From: Anaerolineae bacterium
GTDB taxonomy: Bacteria; Chloroflexota; Anaerolineae; SpSt-600
Direction: 5' to 3'
Length of the DNA: 36,667 nt
NCBI GenBank assembly: GCA_025062375.1
Contig: JANXAG010000017.1
Location: 1-36,667 of the forward strand
In this document: one piece after another, positions 24,665 through 31,476 of the stretch
Position numbering within the stretch: the stretch's first letter is position 1
Layout: each line of letters opens with the position of its first letter
The notes under the pieces: model-generated
The model's input: the letters and a program-made list of their open reading frames with translations, nothing else
Told to the model about the DNA's origin: nothing
Database searches by the model: none
Translations under genes and position numbers: made by a program

Positions 24665-25138
24665 TCAAACCAGCCGGATTTTCTTAAAAAAGCTTCTTAA
24701 AATCGAAATAAAGCCCAGAGCCAGGCCAAGCCCCAGCCCGAACTTGAAAGCCGTGGAACCATCGAAAACAGTCTCCATAGTTCCGGCCACTTCCCTGGCC
24801 AGCACAATAAAAGCTCTTCCATTCTGGCTTCTGATAGTCTGACAGAAAGCAATTCCCACCCTTGAATTGGAAATTTCAGCCTTATCGGCCTGGACAAACC
24901 CCAGGCGGCTTTCCTCAAAGGAGCACTCCTGGGCCTTGACCACCAACGCCAGGCTCTGCCTGGCCTCAACCTTTTCAGAATTTATAACTTCAGCCCCTGA
25001 TTGGGTCATTTCCACCTTTGAGGCCGAAATGTGAGAAGCACCGCTCTGGGTCATCCTTACTTCCTGAGCGGATACATCTCCCACCAGTTCGCCCTCAATG
25101 GCGGCTAACCTTTTCTGCAAATCTTCTCGCTCTTCCAT
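24665..25138 (-). CDS. beta-repeat protein with C-terminal membrane span, unknown function
   Basis: 157 residues. A short coiled N-terminus is followed by irregular repeats of about 15-20 residues (EVRMTQSGASHISASK, KVEMTQSGAEVINSEK, then KVEARQSLALVVKAQE), suggesting a small right-handed beta-helix like bactofilins or polymer-forming adhesin folds. A hydrophobic segment (FKFGLGLGLALGFISIL) and basic end (FFKKIRLV) anchor the C-terminus in the membrane. I use ATG 25138, which has AAGGAG six bases upstream, rather than the in-frame TTG at 25156. It precedes rplY in the same direction. I cannot name the family. Confidence 0.65.
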   Translation of the reverse strand: MEEREDLQKRLAAIEGELVGDVSAQEVRMTQSGASHISASKVEMTQSGAEVINSEKVEARQSLALVVKAQECSFEESRLGFVQADKAEISNSRVGIAFCQTIRSQNGRAFIVLAREVAGTMETVFDGSTAFKFGLGLGLALGFISILRSFFKKIRLV

Positions 25139-25166
25139 AGCCAGCTCCTTGTTCAAAGGTCAAACT

Positions 25167-25195
25167 ATTGTAATAGAGAAAATGCTTCAAGTCAA
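25167..25195 (-). promoter_or_regulatory. promoter for the beta-repeat/rplY pair
   Basis: On the minus strand TTGACT (25190-25195) and TACAAT (25167-25172) are 17 bases apart, about 30 bases before ATG 25138. Confidence 0.6.
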
Positions 25196-25274
25196 ATAAC
25201 GCTGGTTCCTGCGCTAGGCAAAGGACGTTATTTCTGCCTGGGAAATCCCACCACTTCTTCGTCGAGGCTGAGGT

Positions 25275-25430
25275 GTGACTTTTGTCACAGATACAGATGG
25301 CGGTTTTCGCTACCTCTATCCTCAAGAGGAGTGTGCCCATTGCCCGGTGGCAGATTTGCTGCTTCTGACGGTAGCCTCTGAGCGGGCAAAGCGAGAAGGG
25401 ATGGATGCGGAAGCGCCAAAATTGCTCTAA
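25275..25430 (+). CDS. small CxxC protein, possibly a remnant
   Basis: 51 residues from GTG 25275 to TAA 25428-25430. It reads VTFVTDTDGGFRYLYPQEEC, then AHCPVADLLLLTVASERAKR and a charged end, with one Cys-x-x-Cys pair. It is bounded by an in-frame stop at 25269 and has only a weak GAGG site. The composition is coding-like and it sits 15 bases before the MoaD-like gene. It may be an intact small gene or the C-terminal fragment of a lost larger one. I know no matching family. Confidence 0.4.
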   Translation: MTFVTDTDGGFRYLYPQEECAHCPVADLLLLTVASERAKREGMDAEAPKLL

Positions 25431-25445
25431 TTGACGGAGGAATAA

Positions 25446-25769
25446 ATGGTAGAAGTCCGACTCTATGGAAAGCTGCGACGTTTCGGGCCTGAACCACGCG
25501 GCGACCGGGAGACGATAGTCTATCTGGAAGTTGAACCAGGAGAAACCGTGGAAAGCGTGCTGACGCGGCTTAGCATCCCTCAGGAAGAGATCGCCCACAT
25601 CTTCCTGAACGGCAAGCTCCTGACCACCCGCAACTCCATGGCCCCCTGGCTCCGTTACCAGCGGGCGCGGGATAATGTCCCTACCTGTGAGCCTAACCTG
25701 GACCATCCCCTCCGCGACGGCGACCGACTGGGTATCTTCGGCCGGGATATGGCACTACTGGTGGTATAG
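25446..25769 (+). CDS. MoaD/ThiS-like ubiquitin-fold protein without C-terminal GG
   Basis: 107 residues. The start MVEVRLYGKLRRFGPE, then ETVESVLTRLSIPQEEIAHI, FLNGKLL and a late PLRDGDRLGIFG are typical of the beta-grasp MoaD/ThiS family. Functional sulfur carriers end in Gly-Gly; this one ends GRDMALLVV, so it cannot form the usual thiocarboxylate. It has GGAGG before the ATG. It may be a scaffold or subunit linked to neighbouring redox genes, or it may have been retained for another role. Confidence 0.7.
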   Translation: MVEVRLYGKLRRFGPEPRGDRETIVYLEVEPGETVESVLTRLSIPQEEIAHIFLNGKLLTTRNSMAPWLRYQRARDNVPTCEPNLDHPLRDGDRLGIFGRDMALLVV

Positions 25770-25812
25770 CAGATTGAAGAGCCAACGATAGAAATTTAAA
25801 GAGGGTTTTGCT

Positions 25813-26406
25813 ATGGCACGCATCCTCGGGGGAACTTTCATTGCGCTGGCCGGTTTAGCGCTTTTTATTCTGATAGTGCTTTTCGCTGCGGGCACCCGCA
25901 CCCAGAATTACGAGAGTTGGTGGATCAGCATCCCCACAGGCTTCCCCCTGGTCTGGCTCCTCCTCGGCCTGGCCTGGGCAGTGTGGACCAGACGCAGAAT
26001 ACGTCCCGTTGCGGGCATCTTGACCGCTTTTGGTGCTCTATGGTATGCGGTTTTCTTCGCCTACGCTACTTTCGGCATCACTCGCGCGGTGATAGAATCC
26101 ACAAGTCCCCTGGCTGGAATAGCATACTTAGCTCTGATCCCCATTTGGTTTATAGCGTTATTGTCCACTTTGCTGGGCTGGGCTCTTCTCCGCGGGCAAA
26201 ACATACCCTGGGTGCGCTTTGTATATCTGAGCATCTCCTTAGCCTGGCTTGTGGCCTGGCTAGGGTTCTGGTGGGCCCTGTTCCCTGCGCTGGAAAGAAT
26301 AGAACTCACCCACCCGATGACCTGGATTGTAAACGGGTTCTTTCTGCTTCCAACCCTATTGACCCTGGGGCTGGCAGCGTGGTCAGGCAAAAAGGAAAAG
26401 CGCTGA
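25813..26406 (+). CDS. polytopic membrane protein, unknown
   Basis: 197 residues with about six hydrophobic helices rich in Trp, Leu and Ala (first span GGTFIALAGLALFILIVLFA) and a basic C-terminus (GKKEKR). There is no His pair or other clear cofactor motif in the spans. It lies between the MoaD-like gene and the heme-copper genes and may be an assembly or accessory membrane component. The function is not predictable. Confidence 0.6.
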   Translation: MARILGGTFIALAGLALFILIVLFAAGTRTQNYESWWISIPTGFPLVWLLLGLAWAVWTRRRIRPVAGILTAFGALWYAVFFAYATFGITRAVIESTSPLAGIAYLALIPIWFIALLSTLLGWALLRGQNIPWVRFVYLSISLAWLVAWLGFWWALFPALERIELTHPMTWIVNGFFLLPTLLTLGLAAWSGKKEKR

Positions 26407-26525
26407 ATTGGCTATAGAAACCTCTTTTCCCTGCCCACAGCGGCATTTCACGCCCTGGAATGCACCAGGGAATTGGGCCTGTAACAAGGGCCGGACGCCC
26501 TTAATTCCCACGAAGGGAGGGAAAA

Positions 26526-26630
26526 ATGTACATAACGGAAATAATCTGGTGGTCCTACACGGCCTTCATCGTCGCTGTGGCCCTCTTCATGTTATACTTT
26601 GCCGCCCGGGTGCGGCATAAAGGAGGATAA
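26526..26630 (+). CDS. 34-residue single-span peptide before the oxidase subunits
   Basis: ATG 26526 to TAA 26628-26630 encodes MYITEIIWWSYTAFIVAVAL, then FMLYFAARVRHKGG: one membrane helix with a basic cytoplasmic end. A GAAGGGAGGG site precedes it and the next gene starts three bases later. Small single-helix subunits (for example subunit IIa of ba3 oxidases) are common in heme-copper complexes, so I propose a small structural subunit. Confidence 0.65.
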   Translation: MYITEIIWWSYTAFIVAVALFMLYFAARVRHKGG

Positions 26631-26633
26631 GCC

Positions 26634-27056
26634 ATGGAGAGGGAAGAACGCATTTGGCTCGGAGTGCTACTGGGCATCTTTCTCATCGTTAATGCCATCA
26701 CCCTTTCCCCCCTTGTGCCCTGGCAACAGTGGATGCTCTGGACGCGCCCTACTCCAAAGCAGCAGATCCGCGTGGAATTCGCCGATTACGAAATCCGCCT
26801 TCCGCCCCAGGGCATCCAGTTGAAAGTCGGGGAATTTGTAGAGTTCATCGCCACCTCCCGCGATGTAACCTATGGTTTTGGTGTCTTCCGTAAGGACGGC
26901 CGGATGGTTTTCCAGATGCAAGTGGTTCCGGGATATGAAAACCGCCTCCTCTGGCGATTTGACGAGCCAGGTTTATACGATATCCGCTCCACAGAATACT
27001 CCGGACCCCGCCATCCGGAGATGTTCATCCCCAACGCAATTAATGTAGCACCGTAA
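26634..27056 (+). CDS. cytochrome c oxidase subunit II-like protein lacking the CuA ligands
   Basis: 140 residues: one N-terminal membrane span (about 8-29) and a cupredoxin domain facing outward. Aligned by eye with ba3-type subunit II, the expected CuA segments VIHGF and ICNQYCGLGHQNMF read here VTYGF (Tyr80) and RSTEYSGPRHPEMF (Ser119, Ser123, His127, Met130). The first His and both Cys ligands are therefore replaced, while the second His and the Met remain and spacing is preserved. It should not bind the usual binuclear CuA. This resembles quinol-linked enzymes, whose subunit II has lost CuA. It sits directly before subunit I (15 bases). Confidence 0.8.
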   Translation: MEREERIWLGVLLGIFLIVNAITLSPLVPWQQWMLWTRPTPKQQIRVEFADYEIRLPPQGIQLKVGEFVEFIATSRDVTYGFGVFRKDGRMVFQMQVVPGYENRLLWRFDEPGLYDIRSTEYSGPRHPEMFIPNAINVAP

Positions 27057-27071
27057 AGAAGGAGGTGCCTT

Positions 27072-28688
27072 ATGGGCTGGAACGAGAAATGGACCCTGCG
27101 CTTTGCCGTTGTCGCCCTTATTTTCCTGGCGATGACCGGGTTTGAGGGGGTCCTTATGCGCACTTACTTATCCGCCCCTCAGGCGTTGGAAGGCTTTGAG
27201 CGAGCCTTCAGCGTCATACGCGTAATTCCCCGAGAACTAACTCCAGCTGATTATTTTTACAGCATGATGACTGTTCACCCTATCGTCGGCGTTTATGGCT
27301 TCGCCTACATGGCAGTGATGGGTGCCTTCTATTTTCTGGTCCCCTACCTCCTCAAAAAGGAAATCCGCCACAGGAAATTGGTCCCCCTAAACTTTTGGCT
27401 CCAGACGATAGGAGTCCTCACCTGCTGGGCCTCCGGCTTCTTCCTCCTTTTCAACTCCCTCTACACCTTATACTGGCCCCTGCCTGTTTCCTTCGATCGA
27501 GTGCCACTGTCAGGGACGATTGCCTTCACCGTTGGTGCGGCAATGATTATGGTTAACATCCTGCTTTTCTCCTTCAACATCTTCAGCACAGTCCTTTCCA
27601 AGAGCAATCCCCAGTCTTACACCTTCGGACAGTTCTTCAGGGCTGCGTTCGGCATCTCGCGCCTCATGCGTCTCTTGGGCAAAGAAGATAAAACCGCTGT
27701 CCCTCTGGATTACAATGGCCTTCCCGTTTTCATCGTCGCGGTAGCACGAGGCTCTATTGATACTGTCATCAACGCTGTGGTCCTTCTCACCGCTGGAGCG
27801 TTGATTCTGATTTATGGGCTGGCGACCCTCTTCGGCCATCCCCTCAACCCGATGGCTGTGGACGCCTTGGTCTACAAGAATTGGTTCTGGTGGGGATTGG
27901 ACATGGTGGCCGACGGCAACGTCCTCATTTATACCGCCGGGGTTTGGTACCTGCTCATCCCATTGCTGGTGGGCCGGCAGCTTTACGGCGAACCAGTGGT
28001 GCGGACGGTCATCATGGCGGACCTGCTCATATCTTTGGGAGTTTGGAGCCACCACCTCCTGGGCGACCGGGTGCAGCCACTGGTGATGCGGCTCCTTTCA
28101 GGTCAGTTCATCACCTGGGGCGAATTTATCACCATGGGATTGACCATCTTTGCCTCGCTTATGACCATCTGGAAGGCCCAACCGGTGAAAATTACACCGC
28201 CGCTCCTGTTCATTCTGGGCTCCATTTTTGGCTTCATTATGGGCGGCACGGCAGGGTTAATACAGGCTAATGTAGGGCTTAATTTAGTGCTCCACAACAC
28301 CCAGTGGGTTATTATGACTCATGCCCACACAATGCTGCTGACAGGCCTTAGCAACCTGCTGTTTGCCGTCGTCTACGCGCTGGTGCCAATGCTCACCGGC
28401 AAGGAGATCCGTAGCCGGGCTCTCACTCTGGCCCACTTCTGGTTCTGGACTGCCGGTTCAGTGCTGATGACCTACGTTATGGGGCTGGCCGGCGCACAGG
28501 GGATGCTGCGGCGGATGCTTTACCCGCAACCGAATATCTACCAGCCTTTCCTGGACATAGCTTGGGTGGGGGGTATCCTGATGACCTTGGGCTTCCTGGC
28601 CTTCCTGATTAACATTATCGCCACCATTGGTTGGGATAATCTCCTGAGGCTGGTAGTAGAACGGCGCCCTGCGGCCTCCGCGGCATAA
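27072..28688 (+). CDS. heme-copper oxidase/NO reductase superfamily subunit I, unusual active site
   Basis: 538 residues with about 12-14 membrane helices. Low-spin heme ligands are visible at His69 (MMTVHPIVG) and His419. The proximal ligand is His417 (MTHAHTMLL) and two metal-B ligands are His327-His328 (VWSHHLL). The third metal-B ligand and the Tyr/Glu four residues later normally read HPEVY (oxidases) or HLWVE (cNOR). Here the segment is WFWWGLDMVADGN, with Asp277 and Asp281 at those positions. The pattern is unlike O2 reductases with the Tyr cross-link and points to a divergent NO reductase-type subfamily. GGAGG precedes the ATG. It probably takes electrons from quinol or a partner protein through the next membrane subunit. 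Confidence 0.82.
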   Translation: MGWNEKWTLRFAVVALIFLAMTGFEGVLMRTYLSAPQALEGFERAFSVIRVIPRELTPADYFYSMMTVHPIVGVYGFAYMAVMGAFYFLVPYLLKKEIRHRKLVPLNFWLQTIGVLTCWASGFFLLFNSLYTLYWPLPVSFDRVPLSGTIAFTVGAAMIMVNILLFSFNIFSTVLSKSNPQSYTFGQFFRAAFGISRLMRLLGKEDKTAVPLDYNGLPVFIVAVARGSIDTVINAVVLLTAGALILIYGLATLFGHPLNPMAVDALVYKNWFWWGLDMVADGNVLIYTAGVWYLLIPLLVGRQLYGEPVVRTVIMADLLISLGVWSHHLLGDRVQPLVMRLLSGQFITWGEFITMGLTIFASLMTIWKAQPVKITPPLLFILGSIFGFIMGGTAGLIQANVGLNLVLHNTQWVIMTHAHTMLLTGLSNLLFAVVYALVPMLTGKEIRSRALTLAHFWFWTAGSVLMTYVMGLAGAQGMLRRMLYPQPNIYQPFLDIAWVGGILMTLGFLAFLINIIATIGWDNLLRLVVERRPAASAA

Positions 28689-28784
28689 AAACAGCTTAGG
28701 GAAAAAAGCAAGGGGCGTCCGGCCCTCACACCTACTGTCTGGCAATCGTTCTGCATGGGGCCCAACCGAATGGAGGTGACAAAT

Positions 28785-30113
28785 ATGCGTCGAACGAGCT
28801 TTCTATCCACCACTGAATCTTTACTGTGGACCGTCACCGTGTGGGAGGCGTCACTGGTCATCCTGCTTGGAACCCTCTCGCCCACCGGACCACTGGCCTG
28901 GCTGGGAATGGCAACCCGCTTGGGGCTGGACGAGGCAGGACGGATAGGACGCATCGTGATGCTCTACCACTCCCTGGCCATCCCCTTTGTTGCCGCATTG
29001 GTCTACCTTATTCTGGATGCACTCCCTTTTGATGAAATCATCCCGCGCCTGGTCCGCCCCACCATCACAGCGGGCTACTTCCTCACCAGCACTGGTGGGC
29101 TCAGTTTCGCCTACCTGCGGGCCGGCTGGATCGCCCATGGGGTTTTCCTGGTGGGCCTGAGCCTGACCTTCTACGCTGGCGCTATCCTCTGGTGGGGTCT
29201 TTCTCCCTGGCGCGCTCCGGACGGGCGAAGTCTGGAACGCTGGGCCTTCTGGCTCATGGCCCTTTATTCCCTTATATCCGCCGCCATAGGAGGCGCAGTC
29301 GGAGCTCACTTCGGCCACGGTTTTAAAGCCTTCCTGGCTGAAGACCTCTTGAGGGTCGAGCATGACCTTTTCCAGCGGGCTATCATCGCCCACCTCCACA
29401 TCATGCTTACCCTTATAGACGTGGCCCTTCTTCTCCTGGTGGCCCATCGTGTGGGCATTACGGGCTTAGCTTATAAGATCACCATTCCCCTCATCATCGC
29501 CGGGACCACTATCACCACTTTTGCTACCTGGAGCGTGATATTTGTAGGAGGAGTCGCTCACAGAATAATCACTGTGGGCGCAGTAATTTTGCTAACAGGG
29601 GCCGCCATCGTCGCCCTCTACGGGATGCGAAGTTTAATTCGAGAGCGGCCAGATCGCCCAGCTCTGAAAGCCCTATTGAGTGACCCAGTTAGCTTTGGGA
29701 TGCTCTTCCAGCTGCTTTTTGTCAACCTGGTGGTGACGGCGCCTGGCATCTGGGTAGCTGTTAACCTGGAGGCGATTCGGGCGGGAGATCTGGCCTGGGA
29801 GCGGACTTTCGCTGTAGGTCACTGGCATGTCCTGGCTACGCTATCGGCGACGATAGGACTTTTATTGGTTGTGGACCGGCTGGGGGCACGAGGGTGGCTC
29901 AGGCAGGCTGTCGGTTGGGGAGTGTTAGCGGGTTCTATCCTGGCCTTTTCAGCCGCTCAGCTTTACATGTTTCGTCAACCTGGAACTGCACCGGCGCAAA
30001 CTACCATCCTGGTCATAGATGCTGGCATTGGCCTTTTCTTCCTGGCTCTGGGTCTGTGGGCTGCAGCCACAGGTCCATCAGTCATGAGGAGGCCAGAAGG
30101 AAGACGAGATTAA
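28785..30113 (+). CDS. multi-span membrane protein with two His-x-His motifs (oxidase-associated)
   Basis: 443 residues with about 12 hydrophobic helices. Conserved-looking His residues lie in or near the spans: MLYHSLAIPF, AHFGHGF, QRAIIAHLHIMLTLID, GVAHRIITVG and FAVGHWHVLATLSA. The last and third of these resemble the helix X motif of subunit I next door (THAHTMLLTG), so the protein may bind hemes and could be a distant, degenerate heme-copper relative or a b-type cytochrome subunit. The start is ATG 28785, with GGAGGTGAC upstream; an earlier in-frame ATG at 28755 lacks a site. It probably forms one complex with the two genes before it. I cannot give a family name with confidence. Confidence 0.7.
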   Translation: MRRTSFLSTTESLLWTVTVWEASLVILLGTLSPTGPLAWLGMATRLGLDEAGRIGRIVMLYHSLAIPFVAALVYLILDALPFDEIIPRLVRPTITAGYFLTSTGGLSFAYLRAGWIAHGVFLVGLSLTFYAGAILWWGLSPWRAPDGRSLERWAFWLMALYSLISAAIGGAVGAHFGHGFKAFLAEDLLRVEHDLFQRAIIAHLHIMLTLIDVALLLLVAHRVGITGLAYKITIPLIIAGTTITTFATWSVIFVGGVAHRIITVGAVILLTGAAIVALYGMRSLIRERPDRPALKALLSDPVSFGMLFQLLFVNLVVTAPGIWVAVNLEAIRAGDLAWERTFAVGHWHVLATLSATIGLLLVVDRLGARGWLRQAVGWGVLAGSILAFSAAQLYMFRQPGTAPAQTTILVIDAGIGLFFLALGLWAAATGPSVMRRPEGRRD

Positions 30114-30267
30114 AGCTGGAGCTTACCCATTTGTCCCAAGTGCGGGCAGGCAACCGTTTCACTCCGTTCGCAATGGCGATGTCGCCCACTGCGAAGGGTG
30201 AGGCGGTAAAGCATCATCACCAGCCCGCCCGCCTGTTACGGAGTGACGTTGGTAATACAACCCAAAA

Positions 30268-30293
30268 AGGCCCAGAAGTTATTTCCTGCGGCT
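30268..30293 (-). terminator. possible fabH terminator
   Basis: On the minus strand GCCGCAG pairs imperfectly with CTGGGC around the fabH stop codon, followed by CTTTTTG. The stem is short with one bulge, so this is tentative. Confidence 0.35.
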
Positions 30294-31418
30294 CCTTAAA
30301 GACCTGCCCCACGATTTGAGCGTGTAAAGGGGAAGGAGAAGACTTCCTCCAGCGCTGGTTATTGCCCTCTGAACCTTTTTCATCCAAGACAAAGCTCTTG
30401 CGGGCTCCACCACAAAGAAGGGGATGGCTTCTGCCACACCCCACCTGACTGCGCAGGCTCCCCAGGTAAGCCCCGCACCGAAGCTCACCATGATTACGTT
30501 ATCCCCATCCTTAATTCGGCCCTCTTCCACCGCTTCACAGAGGGCTACAGGGATGGAAGCAGCGGAGGTATTCCCATATCGGTCAAGGTTAATGTAGAAC
30601 TTCTCCATGGGGATGCCCAGCTCTTTGGCAGCAGCCTGGATTATGCGGAGGTTGGCCTGATGGGGAATGATGAGGCTGACTTCATCGGGAAGGAGGCCTG
30701 ATGAAGCCATGATTTCCCTCACCGATTGCACCATTGTCTTGACGGCGAACTTGAAAACCCTCGGCCCATCCATTCTTAAGTAGTGCATCTTGCGGTCCAG
30801 AACCTCCTGGGAGAAGGGGTACTTGCTTCCTCCTCCATAAGCGATGAGGGCATCAGCCTGGGAACCATCGGAGCCCAGTAAGAAGGAGATAATTCCTGTG
30901 GGATAATCGCTGGGCTGAAGAACCACTGCACCGGCTGCATCTCCGAAGAGAACACAGGTGTTGCGATCAGTCCAATCAATGAATTTGGAGATAATCTCGG
31001 TTCCAATCACCAGGATGTTCCGGTAAGTCCCGGTAGCGATAAATTGCGTGGCTACAGCCAGAGCGTAGAGGAAACCGGTGCATCCCGCCCTCAGGTCAAA
31101 GGCGGGCACGTAACCTGCCCCTAGCATGTCCTGAACAAGGCTCGCAGCGGCAGGAAGATGGTAATCGGGTGAAGAAGTAGCCAGGATTATGAGGTCCAGG
31201 TCTTTTGGAGAAAGGCCAGCCCGGTTCAGAGCCTCCTTCGCTGCTTCTACGGACATTGTAGCTGTAGTCTCTTCCGGTGCAGCAATGCGCCTTTCCCGGA
31301 TCCCAGTCCTCTCCAGGATCCATTCGTTGGATGTTTCCACCATTTTCTCCAGATCAAAATTTGTGAGCACTTTGGCCGGGGCATATTTGCCCCATCCAGT
31401 TATCCTGGCATACTTCAT
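30279..31418 (-). CDS. fabH: 3-oxoacyl-ACP synthase III (KAS III) with C-terminal extension
   Basis: 379 residues. It condenses acyl-CoA with malonyl-ACP to start fatty acid synthesis. The catalytic triad is intact: Cys113 (AGCTGFLYAL), His253 (IIPHQANLRI) and Asn283 (YGNTSAASIP), plus FGDAAGAVVL and the closing SFGAGLTWGACAVRW. Typical proteins end here (about residue 327). This one continues for about 50 residues with a hydrophobic stretch (AIPFFVV, GGSLLLPLYTL) and a basic end, perhaps for membrane contact. I use ATG 31418 with GGAGGGGGTG upstream; the frame runs on to 31541 without a site. It is last in the leftward lipid-related operon. Confidence 0.92.
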   Translation of the reverse strand: MKYARITGWGKYAPAKVLTNFDLEKMVETSNEWILERTGIRERRIAAPEETTATMSVEAAKEALNRAGLSPKDLDLIILATSSPDYHLPAAASLVQDMLGAGYVPAFDLRAGCTGFLYALAVATQFIATGTYRNILVIGTEIISKFIDWTDRNTCVLFGDAAGAVVLQPSDYPTGIISFLLGSDGSQADALIAYGGGSKYPFSQEVLDRKMHYLRMDGPRVFKFAVKTMVQSVREIMASSGLLPDEVSLIIPHQANLRIIQAAAKELGIPMEKFYINLDRYGNTSAASIPVALCEAVEEGRIKDGDNVIMVSFGAGLTWGACAVRWGVAEAIPFFVVEPARALSWMKKVQRAITSAGGSLLLPLYTLKSWGRSLRSRRK

Positions 31419-31476
31419 ATTTTTCACCCCCTCCGTGAACCTTTTAAAAGTTAAACCCATACTTTGGGCATAAGTT

